Part shown: piece by piece, positions 9,534 to 17,698 of the stretch
Layout of the letters: each line of letters opens with the position of its first letter
Numbering within the stretch: position 1 is the stretch's first letter
Assembly (NCBI GenBank): GCA_013214705.1
Contig: JABSRZ010000003.1
Location: forward strand, 589,443-653,442
Length of the DNA stretch: 64,000 nt
Direction of reading: 5' to 3'
Origin: Hyphomicrobiales bacterium
GTDB lineage: Bacteria; Pseudomonadota; Alphaproteobacteria; Rhizobiales; OSC116
The notes under the pieces: model-generated
The model's database searches: none
What the model was told of the DNA's origin: nothing
Seen by the model: only the letters and a program-made list of their open reading frames with translations
Made by a program: the position numbers and the translations under genes

Positions 9534-9568
9534 GAATTGATTGAACTTTAGTTAATGAAACCTGAATA

Positions 9569-9973
9569 TTAAAGTTTAAAATCGGGGAATATTTCTCGAT
9601 TTCTGGTGATCAAATGCCCAATGTCTAGGTTAGAGCCAGCAGAGATTATTTCTAACTTGGTTATTAATTTTCCGTTGAAATCAACTTTGGTACAGCCGAC
9701 AAAATCACTGCGGTATTTACGGGCATTATCAACAGCGTGAATTTTATATCGAACTAAGTATGAAAGTTCATTCAATTCCTCGATTTCTGCGCCATTAAAT
9801 TCATATTCGGGCAGTAGCTTGTTGAAATATGCCATCCACTCAAATATAGGCATTTCGCGCCCTAAAACCGTTTTGACCATGGCATTGTCTGCAATCATAT
9901 GTTTCACATCGTCCACATTACCAGTGATGATGGCCGCAAAGACGCTCTCTACGCTTGTTCTATTCTCACTCAT
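9569..9973 (-). CDS. NTF2-like (SnoaL-type) small protein
   Basis: 134 residues with NTF2-like architecture: helical start (VESVFAAIITGNVDDVKHMIA), a central segment EWMAYFNKLLPEYEFNGAEIEE, and strands ending LITKLEIISAG. Such proteins are ketosteroid-isomerase-like cone folds used as small enzymes or binding modules. A purine-rich AGGAGG lies just before the ATG on the minus strand. It sits 35 bases upstream of another NTF2-like gene on the same strand, so the two are probably co-transcribed. Confidence 0.6.
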   Translation of the reverse strand: MSENRTSVESVFAAIITGNVDDVKHMIADNAMVKTVLGREMPIFEWMAYFNKLLPEYEFNGAEIEELNELSYLVRYKIHAVDNARKYRSDFVGCTKVDFNGKLITKLEIISAGSNLDIGHLITRNREIFPDFKL

Positions 9974-10129
9974 TTAAGTCCTCCTGCAAGCATCAATAAT
10001 AAACTCAAACTCTTGAAACGCTACCAAAAAAAACTACTCAAACAAAAAAAATGGGTTGAAAAAATCTATGTTGCAACGGGTAGGATATGAGCGTAGCTCA
10101 TCCCGCATTAAATACGGCATAAACTGGGT

Positions 10130-10705
10130 TTAGCTGCGTATGCCCGTTACGCTGTAAGTACAGATTTGAGCGCCATCATTGCTAAATATTCGGTCTTGGG
10201 CTGCGCCGAGTTGCAACACATCACCCGGTTGCAAAAGGTGAGTTTGGTCGAGTTCTATAAAGGTGAGACGGCCGCTAAATACCCAAATAATTTGGCAGTG
10301 ATGCATAAAACTCGCCGCTTTATAGGCAATGCTTTTGCCTGCGGGTAATTCTATTTTGGCAATGTCGAGCGGGAATTTGGCATCGGTTCTGGAAATTACC
10401 TGCGTGCGAATGTAACCCGTTTCAGGGTCGACCCATCGGGTTTGATCGACCTCGCGAATGAGGCCGACATTGTCGATATTTTCGGCACGGGCGAGCAGAG
10501 TGGAAAGATTTAACCCAAATGCACCCGACAATCTGCCAAGTAGAGCGGCAGTCGGGCTGCTTTGGCCGCGCTCAACTTTATTGATCATGGCGCGCGATAC
10601 GCCCGATTTTTCGGCCAAATTTGACAATGACCAACCCCGTAAAATGCGCTCTTGTTTTAGCCGTGCGCTCAAGCGTTGATCTAAATTATTTAACGGTTTG
10701 GTCAA
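10130..10705 (-). CDS. XRE-family regulator with C-terminal cupin
   Basis: 191 residues: N-terminal HTH (LKQERILRGWSLSNLAEKSG, then VSRAMINKVERGQSSPT at about 15-55) and a C-terminal cupin (FPLDIAKIELPAGKS, then VFSGRLTFIELDQ and LQPGDVLQLG at about 110-185). This MerR/XRE-cupin design usually senses a small metabolite and controls an adjacent catabolic gene. The ATG overlaps the stop of the upstream PLP-lyase gene by 4 bases, so regulator and enzyme are co-expressed. Confidence 0.88.
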   Translation of the reverse strand: MTKPLNNLDQRLSARLKQERILRGWSLSNLAEKSGVSRAMINKVERGQSSPTAALLGRLSGAFGLNLSTLLARAENIDNVGLIREVDQTRWVDPETGYIRTQVISRTDAKFPLDIAKIELPAGKSIAYKAASFMHHCQIIWVFSGRLTFIELDQTHLLQPGDVLQLGAAQDRIFSNDGAQICTYSVTGIRS

Positions 10706-11814
10706 GATAAATCATCCAACACGGCCTGCATATTTGACCATAGAATTTTGGTTGGTTCTATGCCCAAGGACAGGCGTACATAACCCTCAGCCACGTCATC
10801 GCCCCATCTAGCGCGGCGTTCGGCCGAAGTGTGGATGCCGCCAAAACTTGTAGCCGCAACGATGAACTCGCACTCATTGATAAACCGTTCGGCAATATGT
10901 GCATTGCGAAACTCGACCCCTATTAAAGAGCCAAAACATTGCATTTGAGTTTTGGCCAATTGATGTGCTGGGTGGCTGGTTAGGCCAGGATAAACAACCG
11001 ATGAAACCACAGGGTAATTGCTGAGCTGAGTGGCGACAAAGCTGGCATTTTGGCACATGCGCTCAAAGCGAATTTCGAGTGTTTCTAGGCCGCGATGTAC
11101 CAACCATGCGTCATGCGGGCTGACGATGGCGCCGGTGATTTTGCGCCATTCACGTATATTTTCGATAATGTCTGCATTGCGGCTGGCCACATGGCCAAAC
11201 AAAGTGTCGCTATGGCCGTTTAAGGCTTTGGTGTCAGACGCGACCACTATATCTGCACCCAGATCGAGCGGTTGCTGACCCAAAGGCGTCATGGTGGTAT
11301 TATCGACCACCAATAAGACGTTTGCTGCTTGGCATTTGGCGGCGATTTTTTGCAGATCGCAAAGGTCTAATTTGGGGTTTGACGGGGTCTCGAGCAAGAC
11401 CATACGATATTGCGAAAAATCTTGAGATTCAATATTCAAAGTTGAGCATTCTTGCACAATCACCCCCAATGGCTTGAGAAATTTTTCGGCCATGACGCGG
11501 GTGACATAATAACCATCGGACGGTATCAGCAACTTGTCATTGGGTTTGAGAATTGAGAGTAAAACCGCAGAAATAGCCGCCATGCCTGATGGAAACGTAA
11601 CAACCGGAGCGTTTTCTAACATAGAAATGATGTTTTCGGTCGCATCCCAGGTGGGGTTAGACACGCGGCCATATTGATAATCACCCTCGGGAATGTTGGG
11701 TAATTTATAGGTTGACGCGGGCACAATGGGCACCGATATCGGTTCGCCAGTGTCTATGTGATTTTGGCGGTGATGTAGAGCTTTGGTGAAGCTGGTTTTT
11801 GGATCGAATGTCAT
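10702..11814 (-). CDS. PLP-dependent cystathionine gamma-family lyase
   Basis: Trans-sulfuration (Cys/Met metabolism) PLP enzyme, 370 residues. The YGRVSNPTWDATE motif that binds the cofactor phosphate of the neighbouring subunit, FPSGMAAIS, VVDNTTMTPLGQQP and the Schiff-base Lys196 in ASDTKALNGHSD are all visible. The family covers cystathionine beta/gamma-lyase, methionine gamma-lyase and related C-S lyases; substrate cannot be decided from sequence. Coupled to an XRE-cupin regulator, which suggests an inducible rather than biosynthetic role. Confidence 0.87.
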   Translation of the reverse strand: MTFDPKTSFTKALHHRQNHIDTGEPISVPIVPASTYKLPNIPEGDYQYGRVSNPTWDATENIISMLENAPVVTFPSGMAAISAVLLSILKPNDKLLIPSDGYYVTRVMAEKFLKPLGVIVQECSTLNIESQDFSQYRMVLLETPSNPKLDLCDLQKIAAKCQAANVLLVVDNTTMTPLGQQPLDLGADIVVASDTKALNGHSDTLFGHVASRNADIIENIREWRKITGAIVSPHDAWLVHRGLETLEIRFERMCQNASFVATQLSNYPVVSSVVYPGLTSHPAHQLAKTQMQCFGSLIGVEFRNAHIAERFINECEFIVAATSFGGIHTSAERRARWGDDVAEGYVRLSLGIEPTKILWSNMQAVLDDLS

Positions 11815-11902
11815 AGTTTCCCTTATATAATGTTATATTGGTACACTATATGAGACAAATTACTATGCAATGGATTATTAAAAAATAAACAAATGAGTTG
11901 GT

Positions 11903-13282
11903 TTATCTATCTATTTCCAACCCACTGGGTACAGAATCTGGCACGCCAAGTGGCAGGTTATAGGCTTGATTGCCGGTTAAGCTGGCCATAAAATCTACCA
12001 GATTTGTCACTTGTTTTGCAGTCAATGCAACGGGCACAATGTCGATTTTATTTCTGACCCGCGCCATCTCTCTGCTGTCAGCCTGAACTAAAAAGTCAGC
12101 CTTTTTAAGCCAACTAATGGGCGGCAATTCGGCTAGGTTTTGTGTCCAATTGTCGAACATGAGTTGGGGGGTTAAATGATGTTTTATGATGCCTTCTAGG
12201 GTCGGATATGCGCCATTATGGCCGTAAGGTGCGGTTAAAACCACGTTGCGCAATGAAGGTGTGCGAAATCTATAAGCGTCTTCTAGGCGGTCACTCGCGC
12301 CCATTCTGCCGACGTCTCGAGCATAGGGGTCAAACCGTCTGGTGCGCCCTGGCCCAAAGGGAGGAATGGCCAAGGCATAAAAATTTTGGTCGCTCAATAA
12401 TGAGCCAGAATGGCATTTGGCGCAATTGGCTTGGCCATAAAATAAATCTAATCCCGCCATTTGGCTGGTGCTTAATGCTTGTTTATCCCCTGCCAAATAA
12501 GCGTCAAATGGCGAGTCGATGCTGAACCATTCGGTGCCGATAAACGCCGCCAAGGCTTCACCAATTTCGACAATCGAAACTTGTTCGGGCTTAGATATAT
12601 GGGCAAACGCATCGACAAATAATTCTCCATATTCTGGAATGATGCGAACCCGCTTGGCAAGGATTGGCCAGACTTTATCTATCCGATCAAATGCCGCGCC
12701 CGCAACTTGATTTTCTCTGGGGTTACCGGCCATTTCAAATTGCGATGTTAGTGGCAAAAGCGCTTGCGCGGCGACTAAATTTGACAGGCCTTTTGGTAAC
12801 CATTCTTCGGCTGGCGAGTTGAAGCCATTTTCATAAAAATCTGATTTTGAAAGCCGACCATCATGAAACAGCAACTTGATTTCTTTGGCGCCTAAATTCC
12901 ATAAAGCGGGTGCATTGCGCGGGATTCGTTTTTGTATACGGTCATCTTTTATACCTGCAGTGCGTTGTTTTCCAAGGCCAATTCCACCCTCACCTATGCC
13001 CAATGACAAGCCATCGCTGCCACCTAATTTTTGATGATGGCAACTACCGCATGAAATATTTTGGTTGCCGGAAAGGATTTTATCATAAAATAATAATTGA
13101 CCTAACTGGGCTTGCTTCTGATCAAAAACTATGAAATCATTTGAACTCATTAGCTTGGGAAGTGGATATTTTAACCCTTCTGCATGCGAAATTGAGACCG
13201 AGATAAGCATTAGAAAGAGAGAGCAAAAATGCAAAAATTTGTAATTTATTCCACCTGCGTAATGATGATATTTTCGAGCCAT
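11903..13282 (-). CDS. Periplasmic di-haem cytochrome c peroxidase family protein
   Basis: From the ATG at 13282 the protein has 459 residues: a signal peptide (hydrophobic FLHFCSLFLMLISVSI, cleavage after SHA34) and two c-type haem sites, CGSCH at 78-82 and CAKCH at 287-291, in the MauG/bacterial cytochrome c peroxidase arrangement. It reduces peroxide with electrons from small c-type cytochromes or acts as a MauG-like oxidase. The frame is open for about 130 further codons upstream, but that part lies under the opposite-strand Sel1 gene and is rejected. The chosen start still overlaps that gene by 54 bases; a later start at 13210 would leave a very short signal. Confidence 0.88.
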   Translation of the reverse strand: MARKYHHYAGGINYKFLHFCSLFLMLISVSISHAEGLKYPLPKLMSSNDFIVFDQKQAQLGQLLFYDKILSGNQNISCGSCHHQKLGGSDGLSLGIGEGGIGLGKQRTAGIKDDRIQKRIPRNAPALWNLGAKEIKLLFHDGRLSKSDFYENGFNSPAEEWLPKGLSNLVAAQALLPLTSQFEMAGNPRENQVAGAAFDRIDKVWPILAKRVRIIPEYGELFVDAFAHISKPEQVSIVEIGEALAAFIGTEWFSIDSPFDAYLAGDKQALSTSQMAGLDLFYGQANCAKCHSGSLLSDQNFYALAIPPFGPGRTRRFDPYARDVGRMGASDRLEDAYRFRTPSLRNVVLTAPYGHNGAYPTLEGIIKHHLTPQLMFDNWTQNLAELPPISWLKKADFLVQADSREMARVRNKIDIVPVALTAKQVTNLVDFMASLTGNQAYNLPLGVPDSVPSGLEIDR

Positions 13283-13714
13283 ATTGTGCACGCCGAAATT
13301 GAAACCGGACGCGATTTTATGGATGCCGGAAATTTTGAACAAGCGATGAAAGAGTTTATACCAGCCGCCAGAACCGGCAACGCAGATGCAGAAGAATTGA
13401 TTGGCGTTTTGTACGCCATGGGTTTGGGTGTTGAGCGCGATGATGTGCGGGCGTTCGAGTGGTATATGCGGGCTTCTTTGAAGGGGCATGCTGGCGCGCA
13501 AAGTGGCATTGGTTGGTATTACGAAGTTGGCCGAGGTATCAATGCGCCCGATCTGGTTAGAGCCTACACATGGTATGTTTTGTCGGCGATCGGCGGTGAC
13601 CCTGACGCGGCGATTAGCCAAGAAGAGGTGGTTAAAAAAATGACGGTTGAACAAATTAATAAAGCGCATGTTTTAATCGATGATTATAAGGTATGGTTAT
13701 ACCCGTTTCGTTAA
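13229..13714 (+). CDS. Exported Sel1-repeat (TPR-like) protein
   Basis: 161 residues. Signal peptide of about 20 residues ending VHA before EIETG, then Sel1-like repeats: GNADAEELIGVLYAMGLGVE and GHAGAQSGIGWYYEVGRGI are clear repeat cores. Such proteins mediate periplasmic protein interactions. A purine-rich AGAAAGAGAGAG precedes the ATG at 13229. Divergent from the di-haem peroxidase with overlapping 5' ends. Confidence 0.85.
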   Translation: MQKFVIYSTCVMMIFSSHIVHAEIETGRDFMDAGNFEQAMKEFIPAARTGNADAEELIGVLYAMGLGVERDDVRAFEWYMRASLKGHAGAQSGIGWYYEVGRGINAPDLVRAYTWYVLSAIGGDPDAAISQEEVVKKMTVEQINKAHVLIDDYKVWLYPFR

Positions 13715-13726
13715 ATTTTTGGCATA

Positions 13727-13752
13727 TGAGAGCCATATAATTATGGCTCTCA
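13727..13752. terminator. Hairpin between convergent genes
   Basis: A perfect 11-bp inverted repeat (TGAGAGCCATA and TATGGCTCTCA) around a 4-base loop, between the stops of the Sel1 gene and dctP, which converge here. It suits a bidirectional terminator, although neither side has a strong T-tract. Confidence 0.55.
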
Positions 13753-13765
13753 AATCTTGTAAAGT

Positions 13766-14833
13766 TTAGTTCAGATCTTTGGCATTGGCTGCGCCAATTG
13801 AAGCCTCAGCATCTGACACAGCAGATGTTAATGCGTCAAAAATGTCCTGACCGCCTTTAACATTGCTAGTGAACCATTCATAAACCGGGGCTGCAGCGGC
13901 TTTAAATTCGGCTTTTTCAGCAGGTGTTGGTACATATAAATCACCACCACCAGCTACAAATTCTTCATAAGCGGCGATAGATTTACGTTTTGGTGAAGCA
14001 AATGTTGCTTGTTGCAATGCAGAGAAACCATCCACAATCACTTGGCGTAATTCTTCAGACATGCCTTTAAACTTGTCATTATTCATCCACCATAACGCAC
14101 CCATATAGGCATGGCCATCTAGGGTTACATATTTTAAGCCAGCGTCTGGGAATTTCATGCCCATTATGTCGGTAATGCCGTTTTTAGAACCTTCGACCAC
14201 ACCAGTTTGGAATGATGTGAACAATTCAGGCCACGGGATAGGTGTTGGTGAAGCGCCCATGGCTTTTACCAATTCTTGCGGCAGATCTGCCACCACTGTG
14301 CGAATTTTTAGGCCTTTCATATCGGCTGGTGATTGCACACGACGTTTTGTGTTGGCAAAGTTGCGCCATCCACCAGTGTTACCAATGGTCATTAAGCGAA
14401 TTTTGTCACCAGAATCAGCTAGTGCCATGCCGCGCATTGTACGGGTGAAATCACCAGACAATACATGTTCGGCAACACGGTCGCTGGCCATCAGATATGG
14501 CAAATCTAGAACTTGCACATAAGGGAATGCGCCAGCTGCACCGCCGGATGTAGATATATAAATATCAATCGTACCATCGGCTATGCCTTGTAGGCATTCT
14601 GCGCCTTTTGAACATAGTTGAGTGCCAATGAATAACTCCACACCAATTTTGCCGTTTGAAGCTGATTCAACATAGTTTTTAAACACCACGAGGCCATCAT
14701 AATCTTCATCATTTTCATTTGAGTTGGCGGTGGCACGGATGTTAATTTCGGCAGCGTAACTTGCCGCAACGCCGCTTAATATAAGCCCTGCTCCTAACGC
14801 AGCGGTGCCCATAGTTTTAAGCAATTTATTCAT
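13766..14833 (-). CDS. TRAP transporter substrate-binding protein (DctP family)
   Basis: 355 residues from the ATG at 14833, chosen because AAGGAGGAAG lies just upstream and a typical signal peptide follows (MNKLLKTMGTAALG, then AGLILSGVAASYAAE). The DctP family pattern is present: LFIGTQLCSKGAECLQGIADG, RTMRGMALADSG, NFANTKRRVQSPADMKGLKIR with the conserved substrate-carboxylate arginine, and FQTGVVEGSKNG. Periplasmic receptor for the DctQM permease encoded upstream. The island context suggests an anionic sulfonate ligand. Confidence 0.93.
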   Translation of the reverse strand: MNKLLKTMGTAALGAGLILSGVAASYAAEINIRATANSNENDEDYDGLVVFKNYVESASNGKIGVELFIGTQLCSKGAECLQGIADGTIDIYISTSGGAAGAFPYVQVLDLPYLMASDRVAEHVLSGDFTRTMRGMALADSGDKIRLMTIGNTGGWRNFANTKRRVQSPADMKGLKIRTVVADLPQELVKAMGASPTPIPWPELFTSFQTGVVEGSKNGITDIMGMKFPDAGLKYVTLDGHAYMGALWWMNNDKFKGMSEELRQVIVDGFSALQQATFASPKRKSIAAYEEFVAGGGDLYVPTPAEKAEFKAAAAPVYEWFTSNVKGGQDIFDALTSAVSDAEASIGAANAKDLN

Positions 14834-14850
14834 TTCTTCCTCCTTTTTAA

Positions 14851-14896
14851 GAACCGTTTTGGTTCCTTTAATTGGCTTCAATATTTTGATTGAAGC
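14851..14896 (-). promoter_or_regulatory. Tandem intercistronic hairpins between dctM and dctP
   Basis: Two adjacent stem-loops: an 8-bp stem GCTTCAAT/ATTGAAGC at 14875-14896 directly after the dctM stop, and GAACC/GGTTC at 14851-14865 just before the dctP ribosome site. Without a U-tract they look like mRNA-processing or stabilising elements that would raise receptor expression over permease expression (inference). Confidence 0.5.
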
Positions 14897-14897
14897 A

Positions 14898-16424
14898 TTA
14901 GAACATCGCCCCTAGGATTGGCCCCAGGAGATCTGCATCTTTTACAAATCCTAACCATGTGGGTATTCCCAGTGATATCACTGGAAAATAAGTGATGAGA
15001 AAAATCACAAACACCTCGACGGCTAGAAACGGTAAAATGGCTCGGGAAATGGCCTCGACCTTAACCCCCGACACTGCCGAGGCGACAAATAACACCAGCC
15101 CCATCGGCGGTGTTGCCAACCCAACGGTTAAATTGACTGACATTATCATGGCGAAATGCACGGGGTGTACGCCCATATTTATAAATATGGGTGCCAAAAT
15201 AGGCCCTAATATAATGATGGCTGGCCCGGCATCTAAAAACATGCCAACAACGAATAAAAGTATATTAATCAGAAATAATAACATTATTGGGTCATTGGTC
15301 AGAGCCACAATCATGTTGGCCAAATCTTCGGCGGCGTGGGATAAGCTAACCACGGTTTTGAAGGCCATAGCCGCACCAACCAGTAGTAAGACCACACCAG
15401 AGATGATCGCCGCACGGCTCAAAACGCCCGACAAATCAGATATTTTTAAAGTTTTTAATACCACTAGCCCAAGAAATGCCGCATAAGCCACCGCTAGCGC
15501 CGAAGCTTCGGTTGGAGTGGCAACGCCGCCCAAAATACCACCCAAAATTATCACCGGTGTAAGCAGTGGCAAAATCGCGCGTTTGGAAACAATTCTGAAA
15601 CCTTCAGACATTAAACGACGTTGAAGCATTAAAAACAATTCGGCAGATATAAAACCTAATACCCAAACTATGGCGACAAACGTCCACCCATCGGTTTCAC
15701 CTAAGCCCGTAATTTTTGCGAATAGTGGGTATACTGCTCCTGCCAATAATATACGGGTAATTATTCTAGCAGAAATATCTTCAAACGGCGAAATTGTTAC
15801 ATGGGTAAAAACCACCTTTTTGGCGGGTGGAAAATCATAATGATTGGCCATGGCGCGGGTGACGATCATCAACCCTAAGCCGACCAATATGCCCGGAATA
15901 ACGCCACCAGCAAACAATGCGGCAACAGAAACCTCCATCACATAGGCGTAAATAATCATGATGCCAGAGGGCGGGATTATCGGCCCGATGACAGAAGATG
16001 CGGCGGTAATTGCGGCCGAAAATTTACGGGTATAACCTTCCTTTTCCATCGCCGGGATGAGCATGCTGCCCAGCGCCGAAGTGTCGGCAACGGCCGAGCC
16101 GGACATGCCAGCAAATAACATGGATGAGAGAATATTCACCTGTGCCAAACCACCCCGAAACGAGCCAATAATGGCCTGTGAAAACGTCACCAAACGTTCC
16201 GTTATGCCGCCTCTATTCATTAACTCGCCAGCCAACATAAAAAATGGAATTGCCAACAATACGCCATTGTCCATACCGTTAAAAATATTTCGGTACATCA
16301 GTGCCAAATCGCGCTCTTGGCCGTTAATGTATAAAATAAACCCGGGGGCAACCAACATGGCAAAAAACACTGGCACGCCGATGAGCAGCAATATTAAAAA
16401 TAGGGGTAAAAACAGTGCTAACAT
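14898..16424 (-). CDS. TRAP transporter large permease (DctM family)
   Basis: 508 residues from the ATG at 16424, preceded by GGAGGG. A polytopic membrane protein of about 12-13 helices with DctM family signatures: LAGELMNRGGITERLV, SGSAVADTSALGSMLIPAM and IGPIIPPSGIMIIYAY. Couples substrate import to the sodium gradient with DctQ and the DctP receptor. Starts one base after the dctQ stop, so translation is coupled. An in-frame extension to 16460 would overlap dctQ and is not needed. Confidence 0.93.
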   Translation of the reverse strand: MLALFLPLFLILLLIGVPVFFAMLVAPGFILYINGQERDLALMYRNIFNGMDNGVLLAIPFFMLAGELMNRGGITERLVTFSQAIIGSFRGGLAQVNILSSMLFAGMSGSAVADTSALGSMLIPAMEKEGYTRKFSAAITAASSVIGPIIPPSGIMIIYAYVMEVSVAALFAGGVIPGILVGLGLMIVTRAMANHYDFPPAKKVVFTHVTISPFEDISARIITRILLAGAVYPLFAKITGLGETDGWTFVAIVWVLGFISAELFLMLQRRLMSEGFRIVSKRAILPLLTPVIILGGILGGVATPTEASALAVAYAAFLGLVVLKTLKISDLSGVLSRAAIISGVVLLLVGAAMAFKTVVSLSHAAEDLANMIVALTNDPIMLLFLINILLFVVGMFLDAGPAIIILGPILAPIFINMGVHPVHFAMIMSVNLTVGLATPPMGLVLFVASAVSGVKVEAISRAILPFLAVEVFVIFLITYFPVISLGIPTWLGFVKDADLLGPILGAMF

Positions 16425-16425
16425 A

Positions 16426-17028
16426 TTAGCTGCCCTCCGAATTAGGTGAATCTGTTCCATCTTCTATGGTCAAATTTGGCCAAAATAATTTTTGGAATTT
16501 CTTCAAAAATAATTCAAACGAAACCGCAAGCATGAGCACCAGTAAAATGGTCATGGCAAAATAAATATAGGAGGTGGTGAATTTTAAATTGGTGCCGAAT
16601 AATTGGTTGATGCCGGTAGATTGTAGCAACATATTCAAACCCGAGGAATCAAATAAAAGCGGGGCTGAAAAATGTGCCCACGCGTGGGACAGCATAACAA
16701 TAATCACCAATGTACTAAGTGCCAAAATTAAGAAATTCAGCACGCTGCTGGCGCGCTTTGGCAACATGTCTGCGAGCATTTCAATGGCCACAAACCCTTG
16801 GTTTCTGTAGGCTGTCGGCGCGATGAGTGCCATCATCCAGATCATCAGCGCGCGCGCCGCTTCTTCGGGCCAAGGCAAGGCATTATTTAATACATAACGG
16901 AAAAATATTTGTAGTAAAATGGCCACTACCATGAGCGCCATAGCCAATATAGCAAGCCTACGCGCGGCATTTAATGCCACATCGTTAATCCGGCATACTA
17001 GCTGAACAAATAGTGAATATATTGCCAA
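16426..17028 (-). CDS. TRAP transporter small permease (DctQ family)
   Basis: 200 residues with four transmembrane segments and the DctQ motif LPWPEEAARALMIWMMALIA. I place the start at the TTG at 17028 because AAGGAGGG at 17033-17040 is correctly spaced for it; that ribosome site would be inside the gene if the upstream TTG at 17046 were used. Middle gene of the permease operon, between the flavin reductase gene and dctM. Confidence 0.88.
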   Translation of the reverse strand: MAIYSLFVQLVCRINDVALNAARRLAILAMALMVVAILLQIFFRYVLNNALPWPEEAARALMIWMMALIAPTAYRNQGFVAIEMLADMLPKRASSVLNFLILALSTLVIIVMLSHAWAHFSAPLLFDSSGLNMLLQSTGINQLFGTNLKFTTSYIYFAMTILLVLMLAVSFELFLKKFQKLFWPNLTIEDGTDSPNSEGS

Positions 17029-17087
17029 TTTTCCCTCCTTAACCAATAGTCAACAATGGTTGAATTCCCTAGTGGTTTTATTAAAAA

Positions 17088-17645
17088 CTATGCCTCTTGA
17101 TTGCCTGTAAAAGTGCCAAATTTACCAGCAGAAAATAATAATGGTTGCCCTTGACGCTGCGAAAATCTTAACACCCGGCCGACCAAGATACTATGGTCGC
17201 CAGCATCATGTGAAACTTCATTGGCGCATTCGAACCTAGCCAATGCCATTTTTGCCAAGGGTATATTGTCTTGACTTAGGTCCCAATCGGGCGCTTCAAA
17301 CATGTTGGCATTTTTGGCAAATGTCATGGCCAATTCCATCTGATTTTCGGCCAAAATATGGATTGCAAAATGGGTAGCATCTCGAAAAGCTGCATAACGG
17401 CCAGATTTTTTGGCGACCGACCATAATACCAATGCTGGGTCTAGAGACACTGATGCAAATGAATTCACCGTAATGCCAATTGGGCCTTGGTCTGTTTGGG
17501 TGGTGATGAGCGTAACCCCGGTGCCAAATTTGCCAAGCGCGTCCCTATAATCGCGCACAGCATCGCCATTGGCAGTGATATTTTGGGTGCGCATCGCGTG
17601 GGCATTTTGCAGTGTATTTTCATCAATATGGGTCTGTGTTTGCAT
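17088..17645 (-). CDS. NAD(P)H:flavin reductase of the sulfonate island (SmoA/SsuE-role)
   Basis: Flavin reductase-like FMN-binding domain protein (185 residues from the ATG at 17645). Family motifs: LGKFGTGVTLITTQ, GPIGITVNSFASVSLDPALV and HSILVGRVLRFSQR. Supplies reduced FMN to a partner monooxygenase. It lies in one operon with an SsuD-like monooxygenase two genes upstream, the classical two-component pairing, and occupies the position of SmoA in the sulfoquinovose monooxygenase pathway. Confidence 0.87.
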   Translation of the reverse strand: MQTQTHIDENTLQNAHAMRTQNITANGDAVRDYRDALGKFGTGVTLITTQTDQGPIGITVNSFASVSLDPALVLWSVAKKSGRYAAFRDATHFAIHILAENQMELAMTFAKNANMFEAPDWDLSQDNIPLAKMALARFECANEVSHDAGDHSILVGRVLRFSQRQGQPLLFSAGKFGTFTGNQEA

Positions 17646-17698
17646 ATTATGTCTCACTAATTATAAATAATATTCGGCGCGTAACCTCGTTTGATAGG

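Noticed and set aside
9899-10090. Plus-strand frame of 63 codons near the NTF2-like gene
   Set aside because: Starts antisense to a real gene and ends in low-complexity A-rich sequence.
10056-10106. Possible terminator after the XRE-cupin gene (ATGAGC/GCTCAT hairpin at 10087-10101)
   Set aside because: The T-rich run on the minus strand is about 20 bases beyond the stem, too far for a convincing intrinsic terminator.
13283-13669. Upstream extension of the di-haem peroxidase frame by about 130 codons
   Set aside because: It lies antisense to the Sel1 gene, has no family similarity, and would bury the signal peptide inside the protein.
14992-15486. Plus-strand open frame of 164 codons opposite dctM
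   Set aside because: Antisense shadow of a hydrophobic permease gene with no ribosome site or domain.
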